Both the position numbers and the translations under genes were made by a program. Below are positions 46,563-58,685 of a stretch of 64,000 bases of DNA, one piece after another (position 1 is the first letter of the stretch; every line of letters starts with the position of its first letter). Below the pieces are notes generated by a model that ran no database searches, had not been told where the DNA came from, and saw only the letters and a list, made by a program, of their open reading frames with translations. The stretch comes from Welwitschia mirabilis (lineage: Eukaryota > Gnetophyta > Gnetopsida > Welwitschiales), in NCBI GenBank assembly GCA_051453625.1, contig JBOZIK010000001.1:161794768-161858767 (forward strand), read 5' to 3'.

Positions 46563-48054
46563 TTTTAGATTATGTTTTGTCAATTGATGTCAAACTAATG
46601 TATTTTGTATAGCAAATTTTATGTATCTTATGTAGAAGATGTTAATTACTTAAAGATTAAAAGATAAAACCAGAACCATTAAATTCTAAGCATTCGAAAC
46701 CTATTAGTTCTTTTACCCTTTCAAGGGGTCAATCGAACTTTTAAGGAGTCGACCGCACTTGAAGTAAAAAAACAAAATTAACTACATCTAAAAGGGTCGA
46801 CTAAATTTCTGATGGGATTGATCGGATTTGTAACCCTGAGAAAATGAGTTCTTGAACTGAATGAAAATGGATTGACTGGATTCTTATGAGGTCCACGAGA
46901 TTTAAGAATGTAATAAATAGTACTCCTGAACTAATTGTCAAGAGATTAAATGGACCTATTATGGGGTTAATTGGACCTAAGAACTATGCAGCTAATACTT
47001 CTAATCTAATCGTCATGGTGTCAATCAGACATCTTAAGGGGTCGACAGGACCTAATGCTAGAAACTAGAAAGAATTTTATCAGGAGGAGCGAGTGGCCAG
47101 ATCATGTAGCAGATGATCAGATTAGGATCAATTAAACCCAAATGGAGATGTTTAGACATAGATCCATAATAAATTAGTGCTATTAAAATTCTCACTTGGG
47201 CTACCTATGTAAGTAATGGCACTAAATGGGGTCGGTCGAAATTTTGAGGGATCAAATGAATAGAACATAAATAAAATTTTTTAGTTATTATATATCCATT
47301 ATGTAGCTATTTTCTAGCTATTTATATTTGTTAGAAGTACATTTCAAATGTAATAAACCCTAAAAGGCTTCCACTTTAAATAGCCAAGAGATGGATGACT
47401 TTAGAATCCTTTTTGAGAACTATTTCCAATTGTGTTAATATGTTGGATTTAAAGGATAAAGCATTGTAATATTATGATATTTATTACTTTATCTTGGCAC
47501 ATGTACTTATGACCAAAGAATATCTATCATCTATATCATCTCTACATTCAAGGCCAGATCCTGTGCTTCATCCATTTTACATCTATAGGAGAAGAGCTCC
47601 ATCAAATCTATTGCATTAAGAATGAGTGATATCTGTGCACAGTTGACATCATTACATCATTACTTTGTTTTGTAAGAGGTTGAGACTAAGCCTTGAAAAG
47701 TCCATTTGTAAAGGTTACAGATAAACCTGGAATACCTAGTAAAGTAATGAAGATCTAAGATCTAGCTTGGGAATAAGTTGATCATCAAGAGTGGAGTAGA
47801 GGGTTTCTTAAACTACTATAAATTTGGCATACATCCATTTGGTATTTTTATGCTTTTAGTTGTTATTTCTTTACTTCTATTATTTTCCCATTTCATGCAA
47901 GTTTTGTATTAGTTAATTATTATATGCAATTTTTATTTAAGATTGGATTTATTTAGAATATTGTATTTCATATCTTTTAAAGAACCTATTAACCTCCCCC
48001 CTCCCCCCTTCCCCCCTCCCCCCCCTTACCCCCCAAGGTTTTTCGATCCTATCA
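46563..48054 (+). repeat. 3' LTR of element F
   Basis: 1,492 bp, aligned with the 5' LTR. The initial TG is TT; the end is GATCCTATCA. It has one about 75-bp array unit fewer than the 5' LTR, which explains most of the length difference. Near the right end a short C-rich stretch is expanded into a long C tract (47993-48035). Confidence 0.92.
47993..48035. repeat. C-rich low-complexity tract (G-rich on minus strand)
   Basis: Runs of five to eight C separated by T/TT/TTA, where the other LTRs have only CCTCCCTCTAGG or CCCCCTCTAGG. Four or more C runs of at least four make i-motif or, on the other strand, G-quadruplex folding possible. Confidence 0.9.
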
Positions 48055-50059
48055 TAATTATATATAAATATTTATTTATTTAATATAATTTAGGTTAGGT
48101 CAATGAATTTATGTATGTGGATAGGCCTATTGAAATATTCTCTTTTTATAAAACCTCCATGTTGTTTTCCAATGCCAAGAAATTCCTGAGTATACTAGAT
48201 ATTCATTTTAAATATTTATCATTCACTATATAGTTTTTTAGCATCTTATTTAATAGTGAAACACTAACTCGTGGTAAACTAATGTTTATAATAATTATTG
48301 TTTTATTATTATTTTAATAGCCTAAGAAAATAGTTTTAATAGATAAGAGTATTAAAAGGTAGTGTAGAAGTCCATTACCAACATACAGAGGTTACCAAAG
48401 ATATCAATTTAGGCATTTGTTTTAGAGACTAATCAATTATGAAATTCTAAAATCGTCATACACCTAATCAATTAGAAACTCGTCTTTCAACTTTTTATAA
48501 TATTTTGAATGATTCTTGTATGCAAATATAATGCAAAACTAATGTGAATGTCTAGTCTAAACCTATAGTATGCTAACATGTGTCCTTACTAATATGCATG
48601 ACTATGCTTAAAGGAATAATTTAACTTTGTAAACCATCTTAATCCAACTAAATTCCATGTGTTCCTATGCAAAATTTTACATACTTCATGCATTTAGAAA
48701 ATTTTCAAAACACTTACCTTGTTATTTCCACCTTGCACTTCATTTGCATTTAACTCCATATTTCCTTGTGCTTAACTATTGCATTTCTTTTATGACATTT
48801 CTCAATCACTGAATTCTTTTGCATCCTCTAGTAACTTAGGTTACTGTGCTATCTTTATATAAAATACATTGTTTTTTCTTTCTATTCCATTCTTATTGAA
48901 CTCTCCTTCTTTGATCAACTTATTCTTTTTGATTTTTTAGATTAAAATTTTCTTTAGGAGGACATGGTAAGATTGATAAAAAAAGAGTGAAAAGGGATTA
49001 CTATAAAAACATATTATAGAAATATATTTCTTAGACTTTAGTATGCAAACATATTTTTTCTTTCTCTTTTTCAAGGCACTTACTGTTTAGTATGGTTTCT
49101 ATAGAAGTCAGTGTAGGAAACTAACGACTTTAATATGTTGAAAATAATTAAATGTTACTAGATTCTAGTTTTTAAACCTTATAATGGTCCTTGTATAAGC
49201 ACTCAGGGATAATAAAAGCTTGGGACAAATATGATAAGATACTTTCATTCCCCTATAAAATTTAAGGTGAAAAAATTATCTTGTATTAAAAAGATTAAAT
49301 CCAAAAAACCTAGAGAAATTTTAAAAATGTAGAGTTAATAAGGTCTTCAAAGCCTAAAAAATAAAAATCTTCTACAAAATAATGCATAATTGCAGTAAAT
49401 CTAAAAGATAAATAAAAATTGTCTAAAGAATTAAAAAAACAAAACATACAAAGAAAGAAGAAATGTATAAAAGGAAATTAGTAGAATAGCTGATACAGAC
49501 ATTACTAATAACTAAAATGCCCTCTCAAGAATGGAGTACTAATCAATTTGAAGTTTTGAAAAAATTCATAATAGAAACTTACAAATAATCTAGTCCTACT
49601 TAATTATATTATTTAATACTAGAACACAAGTCACTAGAAAAGAGGAAATATATTTTAAAGGCAAAAATGAAGGTGGCTAAGGAATCTAAAGAAAAGCATT
49701 TTTAAAAGACTCTCAGAGTCAGACCTAAATCAAATATTTAGAAGCAAACTGAATAAGATCAAATAGAAAAATAATAAGAGAATGAGTAGTGAGTGATCAA
49801 AACATTAGAGTAGATAATCCTTGAATCTTTTTAACCTATAATTTAGATACTTATTACAAGCAAATATTCCCTAAGAATAAGGCAAAAAGGATTAATAGAA
49901 CTACCTCCATTTAGGAATAAGTTGCAATTTAACCAGATAATTTAGATAAATCCCTGATATAGATTATTAGACCATCAAGTTTTGAATAACTATGTAATAT
50001 TACATGAGAAGGGATGCTAAAGGAAAACATAAAAGAAAAAGTGAACTAAGAAAAGAGTC
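48055..50059. other. AT-rich region, no gene recognised
   Basis: 2 kb after element F. The last 500 bp are A-rich with Lys/Glu/Ser-type translations and may be the upstream part of the broken frames that follow. Confidence 0.4.
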
Positions 50060-51150
50060 CATGAAATATACAAAGCAATAAAAGGATGAAAAAACTAACT
50101 ATAAGTAAGAGTAAATTAAGAAAATTAGTTAAACTGGTAGCAATGAAGTAGGAATTAGCTCTTGTGAAAAGAAGTTCTAAAACAGAAGCTAGAAAATAGT
50201 TAAAGGCATAAGCTATAGTAAAACATATTTCTAAAATACAAGAATAGCTATAATATGATTAAGAACATCATAAACTAGAATAGAAACCTAAAATGAAGAT
50301 GATTGTATAAGATCACATATAGTAGTTAATAGCATTAAGTGATAAATAGGAATCTAAGCTTATGGATATCGTTGAATGGACTTTTATAGAAGAAATTAGT
50401 ATGTTATCATTATTTTCATATATCTTTCTAGTTATTTATGATAGGTTTAAAATTTTGGCATTTTATTATTTATTCCTTTACAATGATGAATATTTTTCTT
50501 TAGAGGTCAAACAATTTTATGTTACCATTAAACTAAAAAATTGATTTTCTATTGCTTGAGATGTAGAGGAAGTTCTTTTTACTTCTGTGAAAAATTTTCA
50601 AGTTAGAATTGATCCTAAGAACATTACATGAGTTACAATAATGCTCTATGAAAATGTTCTATTTGGAAGAAGAACATAAAGCAGAAAAGAGAAAAAGAGT
50701 TATTATTTTAACAAAAAATAAAGGAATTTTAAAAGCCCATGCATTAAAAATAATAAGAGATTAGAAGTGGAATATGTTAAACCTAGCTTGGAGAATTTTA
50801 TTATGAGGGTTAATTAAAAATTTATCTAGACTATCATAAACATTTTAGATAACTATTTATCATGTGGAATTGTGTGTGAAAATTTTGGATGACCTATGGG
50901 TGAGTCTACCACATTTTATTTTCAAAAGGATGAAGAAAACTAATGGGTCCAAAAAATTAAGCTATTCTTCACAAATTTTACACTATTAAAATCTTAGCAT
51001 TTCATAAGGGATATAATATTTGCAAAATTATAACTTGAATGGCCATTATTAGAAGTATTTAGAATCAACATCGATGATATACAAAAAGATACTACTCTAA
51101 AGATAACAAGAGTAGGATTGACTTAGGTTGCTAGAAATTAACAACCACCT
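50060..51150 (+). pseudogene. Broken ORF, possibly endogenous pararetrovirus relic
   Basis: A continuous-looking protein can be traced over about 1 kb with stops mainly TAG/TAA. It shows a basic, charged N-terminal part, then a 60-codon open stretch at 50362-50544 rich in aromatic residues (LFSYIFLVIYDRF), then VEEVLFTSVKNFQVRIDPKN and a short basic patch, ending near 51110 with LKITRVGLT. It does not match copia, gypsy, LINE or CACTA domains. The general layout recalls the movement-protein part of caulimovirus-like elements integrated in plant genomes, but this is a judgement by eye. No RT attached to it was seen. No function remains. Confidence 0.35.
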
Positions 51151-52182
51151 ATTATAAAGTAACTCAATAAGATTAAAGAGCTATAAAATATGTTAATTAA
51201 AGAACTAACATAGGTTAAATTATCTGTGAATTAGTATGTAAAACTATTTGATCATTAGGCTAGATTTATTAAAAGTATAATATCTAAAATCATCACACTG
51301 AAGGAGGAAATTCATTGTTTTTTCATAAGCTGAATAAATATTACTTCCAATGATCAATTTAGTGAAAACTAACTGCTAGATTTTATAAATTCTAGAAGAT
51401 GACTAGATAGGGACTATTAAGACCTAGGAGATTGGTGAACCATATATTTGTTTTACATGTACTTAAATTAAAGTTTTAATGGATTATAATTTTTTATTAT
51501 TTTCATAGGAATTACATATGTAAAATTTATGAAAAGTTTATCCAAAGAAAGTTTTACTATAAACACATGATAGATAGTAATTAGTCATGAATTCAAACTG
51601 CTTTGTTTATTAGAGCTTGATGATTTTGAGGGGATAATGCCATGATGTAATAATTCTTGATATTTTAATACTTCTTGAATAGTAAGAAAGACGGTTTTAA
51701 CAAGAATACTCATTTCAAGAAATCATTATCTTATTTTGTGTTTCTTATTTTATGATGCTTTGAATTTACTATATTTGATTATGTTTTCTTAGCAAGTTCT
51801 TAGGTTTGAAGAGATAAGCATCTAAATTTCATTAAATCTAATCATAGAAACTTAATGAAATTTACATTTTTATTTAATTGATGTAGTTCATTGTTAATAA
51901 CTTTATAGTTTTTTACTTATTCATTTATTACAATGAAGTAAGACTAGTATTGCAGTCTTTGTTATAGTAGGAAATATACATTACTATTAGTTTAGTGATT
52001 ATTTTTTCTAGGATTAATAGTTTAAAGAAGAGTTATAAGATAATATTTTCATGCTAAAGTATTAATACTATTAATGATGTATATAGTTTTATGATAATTT
52101 CATCTGAAACATCTTAATTATGCTAACTTCATAGGAAGGATAAGTAGGAATTAAAAGAAAATACTTATAAGACGCAAATAGA
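51151..52182 (+). repeat. Probable 5' LTR (right part) of gypsy element I
   Basis: Inferred from position: it ends directly before a primer-site relic. A purine-rich stretch TTTTGAGGGGATAA at about 51629 could be a polypurine tract, which would put the LTR start near 51643, but this is not certain. The paired 3' LTR lies outside the window, so the left boundary is unknown. Confidence 0.4.
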
Positions 52183-52185
52183 TTT

Positions 52186-52204
52186 TAGTATCATTTTTAG
52201 AAAT
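52186..52204 (+). other. Primer binding site relic, element I
   Basis: TAGTATCATTTTTAGAAAT can be aligned without gaps to the Athila/Tat primer site TGGCGCCGTTGCCGGGGAT. Nearly all differences are G-to-A or C-to-T. Confidence 0.6.
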
Positions 52205-52982
52205 AATGACATAGTATATCCTTAAGAAAATCATAATTTTAGTTTCTTTATGACTTTTAGTTTATTTTTGTTTTATGTTTTTTTGGTAGTTGGTATTCGT
52301 CCTCTCTAGTGAAACTCCAATTAGTTCTTTTTTTTATTATTTTATATGTTTGTTTCCTTTTTTTAATTTTTAGTGGTAGGTACTAGTCCATTTGTAGTGA
52401 TACTCAAAATAATTTGGTTCATAGTTTTGTTTAAATTTTTCTTATAACCTAAACTATATTTTGATATCAAATACTTTATGTTATAGTTCTAACAAAGTTT
52501 CATAGATTACAACCAAAATAAGGTTTAAAAAAACTAATACATAATTTTTTTGTGCTTTATTTTTAATTTCTATAATTTCTACTCTAGTAGATTAGTCTTT
52601 GTTTATATCATTTTATAAATTTTCTATTATAAATCACTAAAAATAGGAAAAACTTTTAGGGTTTATTTTACTTTAGGACTTATTTTAAGTATGTTGTTAT
52701 TTTAATTTATATTACATTTTTTTGCAACCCTGTTACTTTGATCATTTTTTATAAACTCTATGAACTTATATGATTTTTTTTCGAAAATGTAACCTCCAAC
52801 TAAACTAGTACCATTACCTACCCTCGCTGGCATTGTTGACCTTTTTGTATGAAACATTATTAAACTTTTCCTAAGATCTTTGTGAACCTTTAGAAAAACC
52901 TATCTGGATTGAGTTTGGAACTTGCATGTTTTAAATTTGACATAAATTAAAGAAATTAATTAAAAATCCTTTTAATAAAAAA
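52205..52982 (+). other. Untranslated leader of element I
   Basis: Homologous in layout to the leader of H. It contains a repeated word of about 75-80 bp spacing (GGTATTCGTCCTCTCTAGTG at about 52295 and GGTACTAGTCCATTTGTAGTG at about 52378). Confidence 0.55.
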
Positions 52983-53449
52983 ATGAGTCATAACACTAAG
53001 GGTAATGAAGAACATATAATTCCATCTAAAAACTAGCCTGATGATGTTGCCTAATAAGAATAATCTTTCATATCTTAACAAAACCCAAATTCTTAGTTTA
53101 GTTTTCAATTCCTTTTCAATAATAATATATCTAGTTAAACTAGAAGCTATTTAGAAAACTACATGAGTATTACCTTAGTTAAGATGTAGCTCAAACCTGG
53201 GCTAGAATGAGTTTCAAAATCAATAAAATAATAATTCCCATAAGTAAACTCTTCATGACTACTAGCAACCTCAATGTTTAGAAACCCTTACATACATAGT
53301 ATAACTATCAATAGCACAAAATTTATCATTATAACTTCCACCATATGATTAGTTATTCAGTTTCATAACTTAGAATTAGAAAACCCTTACTTTCACCCAA
53401 AGGAATTTGAGTGTATTTTATCAACCATATGTTAATATACTAACACCTA
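52983..53449 (+). pseudogene. Athila-type gag N-terminus, element I (left part)
   Basis: ATG at 52983 begins MSHNTKGNEEHIIPSKN. Stops at expected Gln positions follow, and the segment LELENPYFHPKEFECILSTI leads to YTNTY at 53449, where the LTR of H begins. The last 245 bp (53205-53449) are repeated after H at 60110-60357. Confidence 0.75.
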
Positions 53450-54925
53450 TGTTTACATGCAAATATTGACATTCTAAGCAAGTGTAATTGATTAATTTAG
53501 TATAGAAATAAATATTAAATTAATGGTTTTATTAGATATTAATGTTTTCTACTCTTTTTATTAACTTTCATGAAATTATGTGATTTTTCCTAACATTAGT
53601 AGATTTGTTACTAGCTTCTTAATAACATTGCAAAACTTTAAATGTTTTTAGCATCAAATGTGAGTGCATCAACTAGGAGTATTGGTATTGTTAACCTTCT
53701 AAGGAAAAAAATGTCAAATCTCATATTTTGTACTAATTCAGAGAAATAATCAGATTTTACTTATGAAAAAGTAAAAAATAATCTAGAATAAATATTTAGA
53801 CCTAATGACACATGATGAAAATATTACAAGATGACATATCATAATGACATGTTGTAAAATGAGGATGATCATGTGGAAGATACATGATATGAAATCGATT
53901 AATAGGATTACCAATAGTTAGAGGACATGTCATCATCATGTTTATAGAAGAAGACAAAGAATATTTTTTATGGTTACATGATAAAACTTATAAACTTCCT
54001 TCTTAAGTAACCATTCATTGTAACTCCCTTATATAATTGTCCACCTAATGCATCATGACAATAACTAATGTAATTACAACAAAGATCTTGAAGCCTTGCC
54101 TTATCTATAAAAGGGCCTTAATCCCCCATTATAATGAATCTTTTGCTTGACGTAACATGGGAAATATTGGAGGCGAGGATGTTATGGTCCTTTGATCATA
54201 TTTCTTGAGGTTGAAATGAGCCAAGAATAGTTGAGTAGTTCTTATTCTTTACCTCTTTCTTCATTTGGTTTAATGTCTATTTATTTTAGACTTTTAATAT
54301 AAGAATTAATTTTTATTTTTTCATTATTATTGCATAATTTATTTAACATTAGTAATATTTAGATAGGACTAGTTATTAAGTAAGTTTCATTCTTTAATAG
54401 TTAATGCATATAAATAGGTAATAGTAATTGTTAAATAAATCTTACTCAATTATTAAGTTATTTTATATCAAGTGAGGTATTTAAGGTTACTTTTGGCGTA
54501 TTGTAGTTACTATAGTTTGATGGATCTTAGGCACATTCATTTATACTTTTTATTCTTACAAACGGCTATGAAGAATCAGTTGGTCTAGATAACTCACTAA
54601 CACTTATGCGGTGGATGAGATTATGCCTTAACACTAAGCCTTAATAAGTTGATGATTTAATTAATATTTTAGAATACAAAAACCATTGGAGTAAAGAAAA
54701 AGAGTTAGATGAATTAGTTAGATCCTTAGCATATTTTTGTTCCCTTGCATTATTAATTAAAGATCATTTTCATGTTAACTTTGTAGTTTCTTAGTCTATG
54801 TTGATTCAATTGCAAGTTGTGGTAATTATGTCATTTTTGTAAAAGCTACCACATGTATCATTGTGGAAGAATAATATTAGGTTTATACCTAGTTAAATCT
54901 ACTTTACTATAATACATAGAATATA
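53450..54925 (+). repeat. 5' LTR of element H
   Basis: Starts TGTTTACATGCAAATATTGA and matches 58686 onward over its length (for example GCCTTAACACTAAGCCTTAA against GCCTCCACACTGAGCCTTAA). Ends just before the primer site. A CTATAAAAGGG TATA-type motif is near 54102. Confidence 0.85.
54103..54111 (+). promoter_or_regulatory. Putative LTR TATA box (5' LTR of H)
   Basis: TATAAAAGG in CTTATCTATAAAAGGGCC. The 3' LTR has CTATAAAATGGCC at the same place, near 59290. Confidence 0.55.
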
Positions 54926-54928
54926 TTT

Positions 54929-54947
54929 TAGTATCATTGCTAGGGAT
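54929..54947 (+). other. Primer binding site relic, element H
   Basis: TAGTATCATTGCTAGGGAT against the Athila/Tat site TGGCGCCGTTGCCGGGGAT: seven differences, every one a G-to-A or C-to-T change. Three bases separate it from the LTR end. Confidence 0.78.
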
Positions 54948-55640
54948 ATTGTATGATAAATTTTCAAGAGTACATGATTTTCTTCTTACAATTTTTTTAG
55001 TTAGTTTTTATTTTTCTAGTAGTGGATACTAGTCCATTTCTAGTGATACCCAAATGAGCCCTATTCTCTTCTACTTGTATGTTTTCTTTTTAGTAATGGA
55101 TACTAGTTCTTTTTTAGTGAATCCAAATTAATCCTTTTTCTAAGTTTTATTTAGTTTTTTTTGTTCTAATCTAAGGCATACCTTCAAATTTGATAATTTC
55201 GTGTTTTAGGTCTAATGAATTTTTTAAAGGTTATAACTAAAATTGAGATTAAAATAGGAAAAAAACAAAATACAACTCTAAAATTTTTATGTTTTTGCTA
55301 TTTTATCAAAATGTTTATAAATTTTTTAGTTCTATTCTATTTTTATCTTTGTTAAAAATTAAAAATATTTAGGATTTATTTTCCTAAGGTTTTCCTATGA
55401 TAATTAGTCTAATTCTACTTAGCCATTTTTATTTTTTTGTAACTTATTTTCTATATCTCATAACATGAATCAGTTTGTGTAGTTAAGGACTTATCACACA
55501 CATTTTCTCTCATAGTTTCTTCAAAAAATACTAGCATTGTTGCACTAGCACCATTGGCTTTTTTGCATAGTTTTCGCTTACATTTAAACTATAACCTCTT
55601 CTAAACCTCCTAAAATCTTTCTAATATTTTACCTCCTCTT
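54948..55640 (+). other. Untranslated leader of element H
   Basis: Contains GGATACTAGTCCATTTCTAG at 55023 and GGATACTAGTTCTTTTTTAG at 55098, a 75-bp spaced repeat also present in the leader of I. Confidence 0.55.
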
Positions 55641-56150
55641 AAAGTATGAAAAGATAAATAAACATGAACCTTTACCTAAAATCATAATCCATTTTTCCAA
55701 AACTTAGAGATAAGCTTAGTTTCTAATCCTTCTAAAATACCATCTAATCTGAAATCTATCTACCCCTATAGTTGTTAGAATTTTGAATAAACCAAATGCG
55801 CTATAGGAGACTTTATTCAATTTAGACACACCTTTAAGGTGTATCTTTAGCTCCATCTATATATAGATAAACCTCCTTGCAACTTTGAATTTGAAAATCC
55901 CTATTACAAACTAAGAGAGTTTGATTCCACATCTTCCATCATCTTTCATAATCCATATCCTTCATCATTATTATCATATTCATCATCCTTTGATCCTTAC
56001 CCTTTTTCCCTCTTCCCATATTCATCATCATTTGAATAATACCCATCATCTTCATATACGCAATAATCCACCTTACCTTTCTTTAAAGACATCTTTCAAA
56101 TATTTTTAAAAGGTGCTAATGAATCTTCTTCGAACACATTTCAATTTCAT
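55641..56150 (+). pseudogene. Gag N-terminal fragment, element H
   Basis: FEFENPYYKLREFDS (about 55886-55930) corresponds to NLELENPYFHPKEFEC in element I, which identifies it as gag. It then passes into a Ser/Tyr/Pro-rich stretch (YPSSLLSYSSSFDPYPFSLF). Stops are present throughout. Confidence 0.55.
55925..56075 (+). repeat. Degenerate TTCATCAT-type pyrimidine-rich repeat
   Basis: Repeated CATCATCTT/TTCATCATT/CATATTCATC words. In the gag frame it gives Ser/Tyr/Pro, and in another frame a His-rich open stretch (55921-56109), which is a consequence of the repeat and not a gene. Confidence 0.6.
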
Positions 56151-58685
56151 TCTCAATCTTTAGAATAAACTACTAATAAAACTAAGTAAAAAATTAATAA
56201 AATACTTTAATAAATAGTTAAAACTAATGATTAAATTCTTAGAGTTCTTAAATAATAATAATAAGTAGAAAATCTTCCTACATTCCATGAATCTAATATT
56301 TGTAAAAACTTTAAATAGATTAATGAGACTAGAATCGATGATACTCAAATCATATCCCTTAGGAATGAAGAAGAAATCTTTGAAGGAAATCATAACAAAA
56401 CTTATGAAAAGAGCCAAGAGGACCTTTAGTTTAAACATGCCTTAGAGAATAAAGAATGATACACAAATAGACTATATTATATAGTATGATTAGATACATC
56501 AAATGATCATGATCAATTAGTAGCAAGTAAAGAAACATTTAAAGAAGAAAGAGAATTAAAAAGCTATACAATAGAGGATGAATTAATAGATAACATTAAT
56601 AAAAAAGACAACATTAAAAATAAACCTATCTTTAAACATAACTAGTGTCTTATGCACATTCTTATGAGAAAGAATTCCTTGAAAATCTTAGTAAATAAGA
56701 GAGCATTAGTGAAGGGCCTCATCGTGATTCATCTTATGAACAATATTTTTTCTAGCAACGTGTTAAGCCAATCATGTCATTTTCATCTATACCTTCTAAG
56801 CAAAACTCAAATTTTAATGATGAAGATAAACCATAAATATCTTTGAAATCATTTTCTAATACTTTTTCCAATTATCATTTATCTTCTATAATATTTCTAA
56901 TTCATCTTTAAATGATGTCTTGTATGAATTGTTTAATATATGTACACAGGCTAAGGAATGGATGATTTCTAACTTTAAATGCATTAATTTTACTAATAAT
57001 GTTGATGTTCTTCCAAATTATATAAATTTATGCATAAATTTTTATAAGGATTCTCTCTCATTGTTAAATTCATTGTATAACTTCAACGCATTATCTAACC
57101 ATTGCATTCATCATTATGAGCCTTTACATATGTAATATCTTAAAAAATTTCCCTCTTGTATGCCTTTAATTTAGATTTTTCTTTTAAAATATATTTCTTT
57201 ATAGGATAGATTTTGTTTTGAGAAAATTAAAAATTCTAAAAAATTTTGTGCTTGATATCATTTCATGCCTTAAACTACCCAAGCACTTCCACTTGTATAA
57301 TCATTGTATTAAACATTTTTAGATAGAAAGTCTCAAATCTCATCTACACCATTGAATTAATTTTCATTTCCTCAAATAACATCATCCATCACTTCTCCTT
57401 TTTCACCATCTAATAAGCTTCACCAATCATCCTTTCCTTCCACTCATCCATAAGTTCTTTAAATTAGATCATCCTGATAAATGACCTTTAATGAAATAAA
57501 CTATTAATTAGTGATCACCTTGTCATAATAGATTAGGTAGAATTTAAGTGTACTTGTAGTTTTTTAAGAAAATGTTTTTCTTATTTTTAAGTTATCTTAT
57601 TAAGATTTAGTTTTACTTAAGGCTTTTCAAATAGAAAATGTCGTTGAACTAAAGTGGAATATATTTTCATGCTAAGTTAATTATTTTCAAAGAATTTTAT
57701 GGGGACAAGATTTGTTCTAATTAGAATAATGAGCCAGTGACCCCTTTATATGCATAAAACAATTATTGAATACAATAATAATGATTAAAAGAAAATGAAA
57801 TATATTCTCTCCAAAAGTATTTTATTTAATGATCAATTAAAAATTAGGTTTAATTAACTATATTAGACTATGGATGCTCATTGGTATTGTAACTCTAATG
57901 ATTTATTTTATAACATATTTAACTACATTAAGGCTATAAACACTCATTGGCAATGCACCAATGACTTCTTCATATATCAACATTCTTAAATTTGTTGGAA
58001 GAAGATTTCATAACAATGGATGTTTAATTAGCGCTTGAAATAAAAAATACAACATGATTGTAAAAAAAGTAAATTACAATGAAAAATATGGAATTAGGAG
58101 ATTGATTTGTATTTACTTTATTTATGTTTTATACCAGGAAGTTTGGTTAACTAATTTTTGATTACTTTATGTTTATTTAAAATACATCTTATTTGTTTAA
58201 TAATGTAATACATTTTAAATTCAAAAAAAAAATTGTAAAACTTTCAGTAAATGTGGTTATTAATCTAGGTAGTCTATCTTTTGAATTAGTGGATGATGCA
58301 TTTTCCACTAGGTTTAATGTTTTGTGTTTCTTGAATATTATATTTTAATTTAATCCTTTTCATTGTAATTTTCCCTAAAATTCTTGCATCAAAAGATTAT
58401 TCTCTATTATTTTGAAAAATTCTGTCTTGTTCTCATAAGATTTATATCAAATTTCCTATTCTTGTAACTTTGAAGATAAATTTTAATTTTTGTTAGGAGG
58501 TATGGCATCCATTTTCACAATTTTTTTTCCAATTTTTGATGCCTTAATTATTAAAAATTGATCAAAAATTTCTGAAAATGACATAATTTCCTTACTTGTC
58601 ATTTTTACTTTGACAATTTTCCATGTTCACCATTATTTTATCAACTATTTACTAAGGGTCTAGAAAACGTTTGGTTAGGAGATAT
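56151..58685. other. Internal region of H, no domain recognised
   Basis: Short frames at 56160-56438 (minus), 56652-56846 and 56920-57135 (plus) show no known domain. GGGGACAAGATTTG near 57702 resembles the start of the post-pol 3' UTR of Athila-type elements. Confidence 0.4.

Larger units (their letters stand above)
40238..48054 (+). mobile_element. Ty1-copia element F with both LTRs, plus strand
   Basis: 7.8 kb: 5' LTR (40238-41812), primer binding site, gag, protease, integrase, RT, RNase H, polypurine tract, 3' LTR (46563-48054). This is the reference copy for the copia fragments A-E. The 5 bp outside the LTRs (TTCTA left, TAATT right) do not match. Coding is broken by stops, mostly at former Gln codons, and gag carries an extra insertion of about 229 bp. 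Non-autonomous today. Confidence 0.93.

Noticed and set aside
50362-50544. Membrane protein gene
   Set aside because: The hydrophobic look comes from aromatic residues in the middle of a longer broken frame; it is not a stand-alone gene.
55921-56109. His-rich open frame
   Set aside because: Produced by the TTCATCAT-type repeat in the wrong frame; the gag frame is Ser/Tyr/Pro-rich.
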